NCBI RefSeq assembly: GCF_016756495.1
Contig: NZ_AP023243.1
Span: forward strand, 62,001-126,000
Source of the DNA: Mesorhizobium sp. 113-3-3
GTDB taxonomy: Bacteria; Pseudomonadota; Alphaproteobacteria; Rhizobiales; Rhizobiaceae
Length of the DNA: 64,000 nt
Direction: 5' to 3'
Shown: piece by piece, positions 1 to 8,502 of the stretch
How the letters are laid out: each line of letters starts with the position of its first letter
How positions within the stretch are numbered: position 1 is the first letter of the stretch
The notes under the pieces: model-generated
The model's input: the letters and a program-made list of their open reading frames with translations, nothing else
Databases searched by the model: none
What the model was told of the DNA's origin: nothing
Translations under genes and position numbers: made by a program

Positions 1-10
1 TCTTGGTTTA

Positions 11-1834
11 TCAGGTCTCGTCATCATCCGCCGGCGGCTCGACCGGCACTTCGGCCTCGGTCGTGTCCACCTCCGGCGCGTCGGGAATGCGCACGTCGAT
101 GATCTTGGCGCCGGGAAAGCGCGCCAGAATGGCGGCAACGGTCGGATCGCTCTTGGCATCGAGGAAGGCGTTTTCGCGCTTGGTCGATTCCATCTCGGCC
201 AGCGTCTGGCCGCCCTCTTCCTTCGATAGCGACACCAGCCAGTTGCGGCCGGTCCAGGCGCGCAGTTTGGTCGTCAGATCGTTGAGCAGCAGCTTCGGCG
301 CATCCTCGGTCAGGCTGACGTCGATGCGGCCCGGCTCGAAGCGCACCGGGCGGATGCAGCGCTTGACCAGCACCTTGAAGGCGATGTCGCGCTGCGCATC
401 GGCCAGGGCGACAATGTCGGCCAGCGACCTGACCGGCACATGCTGCGGTTCGGACACCGGCGCGGGCGGCGCGACGAAGGCGGCCGGCGCAGGCGTGGCC
501 TCGACCAGCCGCATGGTCTGCGCGCCACCGGACCCGGATGGCATGCGCGCCTGCGCCACCGCGCTCGCCCCGCCGCCATTGCCGTTGCCGGAACCAGCGG
601 GTGCGCCATTCGGGCGCGATGCGCCATTTTGAATCGTTGCCGCCCCGTCCAGCGATCGCAGTGCTTCGTCCAGCGTCGGCAGGTCGGCGGCATGTGCCAG
701 CCGGATCAGCACCATTTCGGCGGCACTGACCGGCCGGTTGGAGGACTGCACCTCGGGAATGCCCTTGAGCAGCATCTGCCAGGTCCGCGACAGCACGCGG
801 ACCGAGAGCGCCCTGGCAAAATCGGCGCCGCGCTGGCGCTCGTCCTGCGACAGCGATGCATCGTCCATGGCGGTCGGCACGAAACGCAGCCGGGTGACGA
901 GGTGGTTGAATTCGGCAAGATCGGTAAGCACCGCGGCCGGATCGGCACCGGTGTCGTATTGGGTGCGGAATTCGGCGAGTGCCGCCGCCACGTCGCCCTT
1001 CATCACATGTTCGAACAGATCGACGATGCGGGCGCGGTCGGCCAGGCCCAGCATGGCCCGCACCGCTTCGGCGCTGACGGCGCCGGCGCCGTGCGCGATC
1101 GCCTGGTCGAGGATGGAGAGCGAATCGCGGGCCGAGCCTTCGGCCGCGCGGGCGATCATCGCCAGTGCGTCGTCGTCGACCGAAATGCCTTCCTTGCCGG
1201 CGATCGAGGAGAGATGCGCGACCAGCGCGCCTGCATCGATGCGCCTGAGATCAAAGCGCTGGCAGCGCGACAGGACGGTGATCGGAACCTTGCGGATTTC
1301 GGTGGTGGCGAAAATGAATTTGACGTGCGGCGGCGGCTCTTCCAGCGTTTTCAGCAGGCCGTTGAAGGCCTGCGTCGACAGCATGTGCACTTCGTCGATG
1401 ATGTAGACCTTGTAGCGGGCCGAGACCGGCGCGTAGCGCACGCGCTCGATAATGTCCCTGATGTCGTCGATGCCGGTGTGCGAGGCGGCGTCCATCTCGA
1501 TGACGTCGACATGGCGGCCTTCCATGATCGCCTGGCAATGCTCGCCGAGGACGGCGAGATCGACCGAGGGCTGGTCGACGGTCGATGTCTTGTAGTTCAG
1601 CGCCCGCGCCAGGATGCGCGCCGTGGTGGTCTTGCCGACACCGCGCACGCCGGTCAGCATCCAGGCCTGGGCAATGCGGCCGGTGGCAAAGGCGTTGGTG
1701 AGGGTGCGCACCATCGGCTCCTGGCCGACCAGCTCGGAAAAATTCGACGGACGGTATTTGCGCGCCAGCACGCGGTAGGCGGCGGCCTTTCCATTCTCCG
1801 GGCTTTTCGGCCCCGAATTTCCGGCTTCGCTCAT
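11..1834 (-). CDS. dnaX: DNA polymerase III subunit gamma/tau
   Basis: This is the clamp-loader ATPase of the replisome, which loads the beta clamp and couples the polymerases. The product is 607 aa. It shows a Walker A (GVRGVGKTT, about residues 62-70), the DEVH Walker B box (IIDEVHML), a sensor region, and a long Ala/Pro-rich tau-type C-terminus. The zinc module cysteines of the E. coli protein are largely gone: ALNC is replaced by ALNY and only one Cys (GEHC) remains, as I recall for other alphaproteobacteria. I chose the ATG at 1834 because GGAG lies at 1847-1850. An in-frame TTG at 1852 would place that GGAG inside the gene. No A-rich slippage site was noticed. It lies downstream of the SRP RNA on the same strand. 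Family call is certain. Confidence 0.97.
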   Translation of the reverse strand: MSEAGNSGPKSPENGKAAAYRVLARKYRPSNFSELVGQEPMVRTLTNAFATGRIAQAWMLTGVRGVGKTTTARILARALNYKTSTVDQPSVDLAVLGEHCQAIMEGRHVDVIEMDAASHTGIDDIRDIIERVRYAPVSARYKVYIIDEVHMLSTQAFNGLLKTLEEPPPHVKFIFATTEIRKVPITVLSRCQRFDLRRIDAGALVAHLSSIAGKEGISVDDDALAMIARAAEGSARDSLSILDQAIAHGAGAVSAEAVRAMLGLADRARIVDLFEHVMKGDVAAALAEFRTQYDTGADPAAVLTDLAEFNHLVTRLRFVPTAMDDASLSQDERQRGADFARALSVRVLSRTWQMLLKGIPEVQSSNRPVSAAEMVLIRLAHAADLPTLDEALRSLDGAATIQNGASRPNGAPAGSGNGNGGGASAVAQARMPSGSGGAQTMRLVEATPAPAAFVAPPAPVSEPQHVPVRSLADIVALADAQRDIAFKVLVKRCIRPVRFEPGRIDVSLTEDAPKLLLNDLTTKLRAWTGRNWLVSLSKEEGGQTLAEMESTKRENAFLDAKSDPTVAAILARFPGAKIIDVRIPDAPEVDTTEAEVPVEPPADDDET

Positions 1835-1940
1835 TCGCCCGTTAAGCTCCAAAAGGCCGCGCCCAAAGGCGCCGATTCCTGCGCATAGTCTCGCCCGCGC
1901 TGCAATGCGTCGTCAATGTCGCGAGGAGGGCCGATGAGGT

Positions 1941-2036
1941 GGGAGGCTGGAACAATGACCCGTTCCGGGCTCGTTAGGGCTGCTTCCTTCCGGACCTGAC
2001 CCGGTTGGCGAGTGGATCGTCCACCACCAACCTCCC
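1941..2036 (-). ncRNA. ffs: Signal recognition particle RNA (4.5S type)
   Basis: On the minus strand the segment carries the conserved SRP domain IV core GGTCAGGTCCGGAAGGAAGC, the binding site of Ffh (M domain) and FtsY. The ends GGGAGG and CCTCCC pair to close a hairpin of about 96 nt, the size of the small bacterial SRP RNA. It sits about 105 bp upstream of dnaX on the same strand, a usual alphaproteobacterial neighbourhood. The exact ends are inferred from the terminal pairing. Confidence 0.93.
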
Positions 2037-2179
2037 GCTGTCCATATCGGCAATTGCGCGACGAAATGCAAGTGCGCAGGCAAATCGGCGCGATCACACG
2101 AGAGATTCGCTTGCAGCCCCGATGCAGCCGCTCTAGCGTTCATGGTTTGAGGAAACCAAGAAAAGCAAGGGAAACGCCG

Positions 2180-2599
2180 ATGCTGCCGGGCCTGAAGGCC
2201 GGATTCACGCTGGATGCCCGGCTGGAGGCGGATAGCGAGCAGTTGATGTGGCTTGGGCTGTGCGAATTGCGGGTGATGAACGATCGCCGCTGGCCATGGC
2301 TGCTTCTGGTGCCGCAGCGGCCGGGCGCGGAAGAAATCCACGACATGACGCCGCTCGACCAGGCGATGCTGACCTTCGAAACCAATATGGTGGCGCAGGC
2401 GCTGAAGAAAGTGAGCGGCTGCACCAAGATCAACACCGGCGCGCTCGGCAATATCGTGCGCCAATTGCATATCCATATCGTCGCACGGTCCGAAGGCGAC
2501 CCCGGCTGGCCCGGTCCGGTGTGGGGGTATGGCTTGCGCGAGCCGTATCAACCTTCCGATCTGCGCCGGTTTGCCGAAACGATAAGGGCGGCGCTATAA
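2180..2599 (+). CDS. HIT domain protein
   Basis: A 139-aa protein of the histidine triad superfamily (nucleotide hydrolases or transferases such as Ap4A hydrolase). The triad region reads QLHIHIVAR at residues 95-103. The middle His97 (the nucleophile position) and His99 are present, but the first triad position is Gln instead of His. The upstream 'LLLVPQRPGAEEIHD' region matches the HIT fold's early strands. The start is ATG 2180, preceded by an AAGGGA-like ribosome site; extending upstream would run into the SRP RNA locus. Substrate is unknown. It is probably expressed separately from nudC, 70 bp downstream. Confidence 0.85.
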   Translation: MLPGLKAGFTLDARLEADSEQLMWLGLCELRVMNDRRWPWLLLVPQRPGAEEIHDMTPLDQAMLTFETNMVAQALKKVSGCTKINTGALGNIVRQLHIHIVARSEGDPGWPGPVWGYGLREPYQPSDLRRFAETIRAAL

Positions 2600-2669
2600 G
2601 CCTTCCCCGGTGTTTATTCCAAAACACGTTCATTCCCAGACATGTCCATCCCAAAGCATCAGAGTCCGT

Positions 2670-3614
2670 ATGAGCTTCCGCCTGTTTGACGCGCCTTTGC
2701 GCGAGCCGAGCCAATTCGTCGGCTTTGCCGGCAACACGATCGATCGGCAATCCGAGAACCGCGCCGACGATTCGGTCGAAAGGGCGCTGGCGGATCCGAG
2801 GACGCGGCTGCTTTTGATGAATGGCGGCCGGCTCCACCTGAAGCTTGGAACAAGCGGCAGTCTCGATCCCTGGTTCGATGCCGCCGGGAGCGAGCCGTTC
2901 AAGCCGTCCTTTGCCGGGGCTGTGCTGCTCGGCTTTTCCGAACAGGGGCCGGTGCTGGCGATGCCGGTCGCAATCGAGGCCGAACAACTGCCCGAGACCG
3001 TCAAGGCGATCGACTACCGTTCGGTCTACATGCAAGGGCTGATCGACGAAGCGGCCGCCGGCGCGATGGCGCAAGGGGCCGCCCTGCTCGCCTGGCACGC
3101 CAGCCATCGTTTCTGCAGCAAATGCGGCACACAGTCCGAAATGCGGGCCGGCGGCTACAAGCGCCACTGCCCGAATTGCGGCACCGAGCATTTCCCGCGC
3201 ACCGACCCCGTGGCGATCATGCTGACGGCGACGCGGGAGAAATGCCTGCTCGGGCGCGGCCGGCACTTCGCGCCGGGCATGTATTCCGCACTTGCCGGTT
3301 TCATCGAGCCGGGCGAGACGATCGAGGCCGCTGTGCGCCGCGAAACGCTGGAGGAGGCCGGCATCCGGCTTGGCCGCGTCGTCTACCATGCCAGCCAGCC
3401 CTGGCCGTTCCCATATTCGCTGATGATCGGCTGCTTCGGCGAACCGCTCAATGAGGACATCCAGGCCGATCTCAACGAGTTGGAAGACTGCCGCTGGTTC
3501 GGCCGCGACGAGGTGCGTCTGATGCTGGCCAGGGAGCATGCCGGCAATCTGGTCACGCCGCCGAAAGGGGCGATCGCGCATCACCTCATCCGCGCCTGGG
3601 TCGACAGCGAATAG
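2670..3614 (+). CDS. nudC: NAD(+)/NADH diphosphatase (Nudix)
   Basis: A 314-aa Nudix hydrolase that splits NADH to NMNH and AMP and, in E. coli, also removes NAD caps from RNA. Three signatures fix the assignment. There is a four-Cys zinc ribbon (CSKC at 149-152, CPNC at 167-170). There is a complete Nudix box at about 210-232 (GFIEPGE...RETLEEAGI). The NudC-specific SQPWPFPYS follows at 242-250. An N-terminal domain precedes the ribbon. The start is ATG 2670; an upstream ATG at 2610 would add 20 unconserved-looking residues. Confidence 0.95.
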   Translation: MSFRLFDAPLREPSQFVGFAGNTIDRQSENRADDSVERALADPRTRLLLMNGGRLHLKLGTSGSLDPWFDAAGSEPFKPSFAGAVLLGFSEQGPVLAMPVAIEAEQLPETVKAIDYRSVYMQGLIDEAAAGAMAQGAALLAWHASHRFCSKCGTQSEMRAGGYKRHCPNCGTEHFPRTDPVAIMLTATREKCLLGRGRHFAPGMYSALAGFIEPGETIEAAVRRETLEEAGIRLGRVVYHASQPWPFPYSLMIGCFGEPLNEDIQADLNELEDCRWFGRDEVRLMLAREHAGNLVTPPKGAIAHHLIRAWVDSE

Positions 3615-3641
3615 CTACTGAAGTCATTGCAGGAGAGACAA

Positions 3642-3947
3642 ATGATCCGTCACACCGTCGTCTTCACGCTGAAGCACCCGCCGCACTCGCTGGAGGAAAA
3701 GCGCTTCCTCGTCGACGCCAAGAAGATCCTCACAGGGATCAGGGGCGTCACGCATTTCGAACAATTGCGGCAGATCAGCCCCAAGAACGACTATCAGTTC
3801 GGCTTCTCGATGGAGTTTGCCGACCAGGCCGCCTACACCAGATACAACGACCATCCCGACCATGTCGCCTTCGTGCGCGATCGCTGGGTGCCGGAAGTCG
3901 AGAAGTTTCTCGAGATCGACTATGTGCCGCTCGGCGCGGTGATTTAG
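3642..3947 (+). CDS. Dabb-family (stress-responsive A/B barrel) protein
   Basis: A 101-aa protein starting MIRHTVVFTLK, with the central 'YQFGFSMEFADQAAYTRYNDHPDHVAFV' type region typical of Dabb ferredoxin-like barrels. These small dimeric proteins are usually of unknown function, and some are cyclases or hydrolases. AGGAG at 3631-3635 selects the ATG at 3642 over the TTG at 3627. Its stop overlaps the convergent pheA stop by 4 bp. Confidence 0.85.
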   Translation: MIRHTVVFTLKHPPHSLEEKRFLVDAKKILTGIRGVTHFEQLRQISPKNDYQFGFSMEFADQAAYTRYNDHPDHVAFVRDRWVPEVEKFLEIDYVPLGAVI

Positions 3948-4807
3948 TCAGCCACTTTCCACTGCTCGCGCGACTCGCTGGCCGGGTAGACGCCCAGGAT
4001 CCGCACTTCGCGGGAGAAGAAGCGAAGCTCGTCCAGCGCCAGCTTGACCAGCGGATCGTCGGGATGGCCCTCGATGTCGGCGTAGAACAGCGTCGCCGTG
4101 AAGGCGCCGAGCTGGTAGCTCTCCAGCTTGGTCATGTTGATGCCGTTGGTGGCGAAGCCACCCATCGCCTTGTAGAGGGCAGCCGGCACGTTGCGGACGC
4201 GGAAGATGAAGGTGGTCATCATCTTGGTGTCAGCTGACGGGCGCTCGGTCCATTGCTTGCTTTTGGTCAGGACGACGAAACGGGTGACGTTGGAATCGGT
4301 GTCCTCGACATTTTCCTCGATGATGTCGAGCCCGTAGAGCGTCGCCGCCAGCGCCGGCGACAGCGCGGCCATGGTGCGATCCTTGACCTCGGAGATCATC
4401 TTGGCCGCACCCGCCGTATCGCCGGCGACGACCGCCTTCCAGCCGTTCTTGCGAATGTATTTGCGGCACTGGCCAAGCGCGTGGATGTGGCTGTGCACGG
4501 TCTTTATCTCGTCGCGCTTGACGCCGGGCAGCACCATCAACTGGAAATGGATCGGCAGGAAATATTCGCCGACGATGTGCATCCGCGATTCCGGCAAAAG
4601 ATGATGGATGTCGGCGACGCGTCCGGCGATGGTGTTCTCGATCGGGATCATGGCGAGGTCGGCCTTGCCGGTCTCGACCGCGTTGAAGGCATCCTCGAAG
4701 GTCGGGCACGGCAACGGCTCCATCGAGGGATAGACGTTGCGGCAGGCGGTGTCGGAATTGGCGCCCGGCTCGCCCTGGAAGGATATTCTGTTGGTCTTTT
4801 CAGGCAT
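3944..4807 (-). CDS. pheA: Prephenate dehydratase
   Basis: A 287-aa monofunctional prephenate dehydratase that converts prephenate to phenylpyruvate in phenylalanine synthesis. The N-terminal PDT domain begins 'ISFQGEPGANSD' and carries the conserved TRF motif (NVTRFVVL, about 179-186). The C-terminal ACT domain has 'KLESYQLGAFTATLFYADIEG', the regulatory Phe-binding region, with LESY where enterobacterial proteins have ESRP. kdsB lies 39 bp upstream (start 5575, stop 4847), so the two are likely co-transcribed. Confidence 0.95.
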   Translation of the reverse strand: MPEKTNRISFQGEPGANSDTACRNVYPSMEPLPCPTFEDAFNAVETGKADLAMIPIENTIAGRVADIHHLLPESRMHIVGEYFLPIHFQLMVLPGVKRDEIKTVHSHIHALGQCRKYIRKNGWKAVVAGDTAGAAKMISEVKDRTMAALSPALAATLYGLDIIEENVEDTDSNVTRFVVLTKSKQWTERPSADTKMMTTFIFRVRNVPAALYKAMGGFATNGINMTKLESYQLGAFTATLFYADIEGHPDDPLVKLALDELRFFSREVRILGVYPASESREQWKVAD

Positions 4808-4846
4808 GGGCCAGGTCTCGATTCACGGGTGTCGAAGGGGGATTTT

Positions 4847-5575
4847 TCAGTTCGAAAGGATTGTCCGGGCGCGCTCGAGGTCTTCCGGCGTGTCGACGCC
4901 GAGCGGCAGCGCCCGGACGATCTCGGCATCGATGCGCATGCCGGCTTCCAACGCCCGCAGCTGCTCCAGCCGCTCGCGGCGCTCCAGCGGCGACGGTTTC
5001 AGCGCAACGAAGCGTTCGAGGGCGGCACGGCGATAGGCGTAGAGGCCGACATGGTGATAGAGCGGCCCCTCGCCCCAAGGTGCTGTGGCGCGCGTGAAAT
5101 AGAGCGCCTTCAGCCGCGTCGCCGACAGCGGCGAGCCGACGATCTTGACGACGTTGGAATTGGTCTTTTCCTCTTCGCGCACGATCTCGACGCCGAGCGT
5201 GGCGATATCCACGGCGGCGTCCTCGAACGGCCTGAGCGCGGCGGCGATGATGCCGGGGTCGATGGTCGGCAGGTCGCCCTGCACATTGACGACCGTTTCG
5301 ACCTTGCGCCCGGGATCAAGCGCAACCAGGGCCTCGTGGATGCGATCTGAACCCGACTCGTGGTCGATGCGCGTCATCACGGCCTCGAAACCATGCGTGC
5401 GCACCGCTTCGGCGACGCTTTGCGTATCGGTCGCCACCACCACGCGACCGAGGCCGGCTTCGGCCGCGCGGCGGGCGACATGGACGATCATCGGCGCGCC
5501 GGCGATGTCGGCCAGCGGCTTGCCCGGCAGGCGGGTGGAGGCCATGCGGGCCGGTATCAGGATCAAGGTGGACAT
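4847..5575 (-). CDS. kdsB: 3-deoxy-manno-octulosonate cytidylyltransferase
   Basis: A 242-aa CMP-Kdo synthetase that activates Kdo for the lipopolysaccharide inner core. The N-terminus has the diagnostic '[15 protein letters not shown]' nucleotide-binding loop, followed by 'VVATDTQ', 'QGDLP' and '[10 protein letters not shown]'. The open frame continues far upstream but without conserved sequence; ATG 5575 ([10 protein letters not shown]) is the family start. No strong Shine-Dalgarno sequence is visible. It reads towards pheA, and cycM is divergent. Confidence 0.95.
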   Translation of the reverse strand: MSTLILIPARMASTRLPGKPLADIAGAPMIVHVARRAAEAGLGRVVVATDTQSVAEAVRTHGFEAVMTRIDHESGSDRIHEALVALDPGRKVETVVNVQGDLPTIDPGIIAAALRPFEDAAVDIATLGVEIVREEEKTNSNVVKIVGSPLSATRLKALYFTRATAPWGEGPLYHHVGLYAYRRAALERFVALKPSPLERRERLEQLRALEAGMRIDAEIVRALPLGVDTPEDLERARTILSN

Positions 5576-5768
5576 CGCTGTGGCAAGGCGTTCGAAAAGA
5601 GGAGGGGAAAAGTGGCAAAAGGTCTCACTGGCAGCGCCCTTATAGGTGTTGCAACGCCGGAGCAAAAGACCTAGTTTCCGCCCGATTTGACCGGCTCTGG
5701 AGGGCAGGTCTCGATACCGACGGACGGAGTGGACGGTTCGGTCCGCCGGAAAAGGGAGCAAGGGGCGT

Positions 5769-6425
5769 ATGGATTCCAACGAAGTCAACAAACTGCTCGC
5801 CGGATTGCTCGGGACCGTTTTCGTCGTTTTCTCGGTCGGCCTGGTGTCTGACGCGCTGTTTGCCTCGCCGGCTCCTGAAAAGCCCGGTTTCGCCATCGAG
5901 GCTGCTGAGCCCGCCGAAGGCGGCGCGGCCGCGCCTGCCGCCGAATCCAAGCCGATCGCCGATCTGCTGCAGACCGCCAATGTCGAGGCGGGTGCTGCCG
6001 TCTTCAAGAAATGCCAGGCTTGCCATTCCGGCGAAAAGGGCGGCCCCAACAAGGTCGGCCCCGACCTGTGGGATCTCGTCGATCGTCCTGTCGCCGAACA
6101 TGAAGGCTTCGCCTATTCGGCCGGCATGAAGGAATTCTCCAAGGGCGGCACCGAGAAGTGGACCTACGACAACATAAACCACTTCATCACCTCGCCGAAG
6201 AAGTTCGTGAAGGGCACGGCCATGGGCTTCGCCGGCCTGCCCAAGGACGAGGACCGCGCCAACGTCATCGCCTATCTGCGCACGCTGTCGGACAATCCCA
6301 AGCCGCTGCCGGCACCGGGCGCCGCAGCCGACGCCAGCGCGCCCGCCAAGCCGGCTGATGGCGCCGCACCGGCCAAGCCTGCCGCGCCCGCGGCTCCGGC
6401 AGCACCAGCCGCGCCGGCCAAATAA
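5769..6425 (+). CDS. cycM: Membrane-anchored cytochrome c (CycM type)
   Basis: A 218-aa class I cytochrome c held in the inner membrane by an uncleaved N-terminal segment (about residues 8-30). It probably carries electrons from the bc1 complex to an aa3-type oxidase. The heme site CQACH is at about residues 82-86, and the distal Met ligand lies in '[23 protein letters not shown]'. A Pro/Ala tail of about 40 residues follows the domain. A purine-rich AAGGGG site precedes ATG 5769. The 193-bp gap to kdsB should hold divergent promoters. A strong terminator follows. Confidence 0.9.
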   Translation: MDSNEVNKLLAGLLGTVFVVFSVGLVSDALFASPAPEKPGFAIEAAEPAEGGAAAPAAESKPIADLLQTANVEAGAAVFKKCQACHSGEKGGPNKVGPDLWDLVDRPVAEHEGFAYSAGMKEFSKGGTEKWTYDNINHFITSPKKFVKGTAMGFAGLPKDEDRANVIAYLRTLSDNPKPLPAPGAAADASAPAKPADGAAPAKPAAPAAPAAPAAPAK

Positions 6426-6451
6426 CCGAATTGTCATCAAAGCGTTCATAG

Positions 6452-6478
6452 AAAAGCCGGGTTCAGCCCGGCTTTTTT
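6452..6478 (+). terminator. Rho-independent terminator after cycM
   Basis: An 8-bp perfect stem (AAGCCGGG with CCCGGCTT), a TTCAG loop and a T-run (6473-6478), starting 27 bp past the cycM stop. Confidence 0.9.
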
Positions 6479-6592
6479 GTTGGGAAATGCCGGATGCGGC
6501 GACAAAGCCGCTGCATTGCGGTTTCCACGCGCGCCAAATCATCTAGGATCGCCTTCTGGATGATCTGGCACGCATCGCGAAGAGGATAGTGC

Positions 6593-8470
6593 ATGACGGT
6601 TGGCCGAACGCTTCTCAAGTCGCTGCTGGCGGCGGCCCTTCTGGCGGCGGGACTGCAGACGACCCTGGCCGACGAGTGGCGGACCACCTCATCGCTGATC
6701 GGCCAATCCAAATATGGCGACAACTTCCAGCATTACGACTACGTCAACCCGAACGCGCCCAAGGGCGGGACGCTGAATTCTGTGCTGCTTGGCACCTTCG
6801 ACAGCTTCAATCCCTACATCGTGCAGGGATCGCCAGCGGCGGGCCTCGTCGGCTTCGGCGGTGGCCTGCTCTACGATACGCTGATGGAGCAGGCGACGGA
6901 CGAGGGCAGCACCAGCCACCCGCTGATCGCCGATGCCTACAAATATCCCGCCGACTATTCCTCGGCGACCTACCGTCTCGATCCACGCGCGAAATGGCAT
7001 GATGGCCAGCCGATCACCGTCGACGACGTGATCTGGTCGTTCCAGGTGTTGAAGGCGAACAGCCCGCAATACAGCCGCTATTTCGAGAATGTCACTGACG
7101 CGGTAGCGATCTCCGGCCGCGAGGTCGAATTCCACTTCAACCAGAAGGGCAATCGGGAACTGCCGAAGATCATCGGAGACCTCGCCGTGCTGCCGAAACA
7201 CTGGTGGGAAGGCACCGATGCCAGCGGCAAGAAGCGCGACGTCACCAAGCCGACGCTGGAAATTCCGCTGGGTTCAGCGGCCTATAAGATCGCCAGCTTT
7301 AAGGCGGGCTCGGAAATCGTCTGGCAGCGCGTGCCGGACTATTGGGCGGCCAAGCTGCCGGTGAAGATCGGCCGCGAGAATTTCGACACGCGCCGATACA
7401 CCTACATCCTCGACGACAATGCCGCCTGGCTGGCCTTCACCAAGGGAGGATTGGAAGACATCAACCGCGAGTACAGCTCCCGCAAATGGGCGACGGCCTA
7501 TAATTTCCCGGCCGTCCAGGCCGGTGACGTCATCAAGAAGGACTTCCAGACTCAGTCGCCACAGCCGATGCAGGGCTTTGTCCTCAACCAGCGAAGGCCG
7601 CTGTTCCAGGACCGGCTGGTTCGCGAGGCATTGACCATACCCTTCGATTTCGAGAGCATGAATCGCACCTTGTTTTTCGGTTTCAACACCCGCACATCGA
7701 GCTATTTCCAGGGTACCGAACTGGCGTCGAGCGGTCTGCCGCAAGGCAAAGAATTGGATATCCTCGAGAAATATCGCGACAAGCTGCCACCCGAACTCTT
7801 CACGCAGGAGTTCAAGCTGCCGGTCTACGATTCGCCACAAGCCGAGCGAAAGTACTTGAAACAGGCGGTCGATCTCTTCGCCAAGGCGGGCTGGGTGATT
7901 AGAGGCGGCAAGATGGTCAACGCCAAGACGGGCGCCCAGTTCAAATTCGAGATCCTCGGCTGGAATGATACCGATCAGGTGATCGCCAGTCCCTATATCG
8001 CCAATCTGCGCAAGATCGGCGTCGACGCTTCCCTGCGTATCATCGACCAGACGCAGTACATCAACCGCGTCAACAACTTCGATTTCGATGTTGTCACGGG
8101 TCTGTTCGGCCAGTCGGATTCGCCTGGCAACGAGCAGCGCGACTTCTGGAGCTCGAAGGCCGCCGACTCACCCGGCTCGCGCAATCTGATGGGCATCAAG
8201 GATCCCATCGTCGATGCGCTGGTCGACCGCATCATCTTCGCCACCGACCGCGACGATCTCGTTGCCGCCACACATGCGCTCGACAGGGTTCTTCTATGGA
8301 ACTTCTACGTCGTGCCGCAGTATTATCGGTCGGCGGTCTGGTTGGCCTATTGGGACAAGTTCAAATTCCCCGACAAGCAGCCTGCCTATGTTGGTGCCGA
8401 TATCGATTCTTGGTGGATTGACCTCGACAGGGAGAAGGCACTGGCCGCCAAATACAAGGGCGGCAATTGA
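6593..8470 (+). CDS. Peptide ABC transporter substrate-binding protein, first copy (YejA-like)
   Basis: A 625-aa family 5 extracellular solute-binding protein with a Sec-type signal peptide (about residues 1-26, ending TTLADE). The 'HYDYVNPNAPKGG' start and 'WHDGQPITVDDVIWSF' are typical of the YejA/microcin C-type oligopeptide-binding branch. It is the first of two paralogous binding proteins ahead of yejB-yejE-yejF-like genes. Its TGA stop lies in a triple 15-bp repeat and shares a base with a possible start of the next gene, so translation is probably coupled. Confidence 0.9.
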   Translation: MTVGRTLLKSLLAAALLAAGLQTTLADEWRTTSSLIGQSKYGDNFQHYDYVNPNAPKGGTLNSVLLGTFDSFNPYIVQGSPAAGLVGFGGGLLYDTLMEQATDEGSTSHPLIADAYKYPADYSSATYRLDPRAKWHDGQPITVDDVIWSFQVLKANSPQYSRYFENVTDAVAISGREVEFHFNQKGNRELPKIIGDLAVLPKHWWEGTDASGKKRDVTKPTLEIPLGSAAYKIASFKAGSEIVWQRVPDYWAAKLPVKIGRENFDTRRYTYILDDNAAWLAFTKGGLEDINREYSSRKWATAYNFPAVQAGDVIKKDFQTQSPQPMQGFVLNQRRPLFQDRLVREALTIPFDFESMNRTLFFGFNTRTSSYFQGTELASSGLPQGKELDILEKYRDKLPPELFTQEFKLPVYDSPQAERKYLKQAVDLFAKAGWVIRGGKMVNAKTGAQFKFEILGWNDTDQVIASPYIANLRKIGVDASLRIIDQTQYINRVNNFDFDVVTGLFGQSDSPGNEQRDFWSSKAADSPGSRNLMGIKDPIVDALVDRIIFATDRDDLVAATHALDRVLLWNFYVVPQYYRSAVWLAYWDKFKFPDKQPAYVGADIDSWWIDLDREKALAAKYKGGN

Positions 8471-8502
8471 TGGGGCGGCAATTGATGGGGCGGCAATTGA
8501 TG
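8458..8502 (+). repeat. Three perfect tandem copies of a 15-bp stop/start junction
   Basis: GGGCGGCAATTGATG occurs three times head to tail (8458-8472, 8473-8487, 8488-8502). The first copy contains the stop of the upstream binding protein. Each copy carries a TGATG, so the downstream gene has three equivalent in-frame ATGs (8470, 8485, 8500). The unit is five codons long, so changes in copy number keep the frame. Confidence 0.98.

Noticed and set aside
440..1888. A long open frame on the plus strand opposite dnaX
   Set aside because: It mirrors dnaX codons in a high-GC gene, is rich in Arg/His/Gly with no domain pattern, and has no ribosome site.
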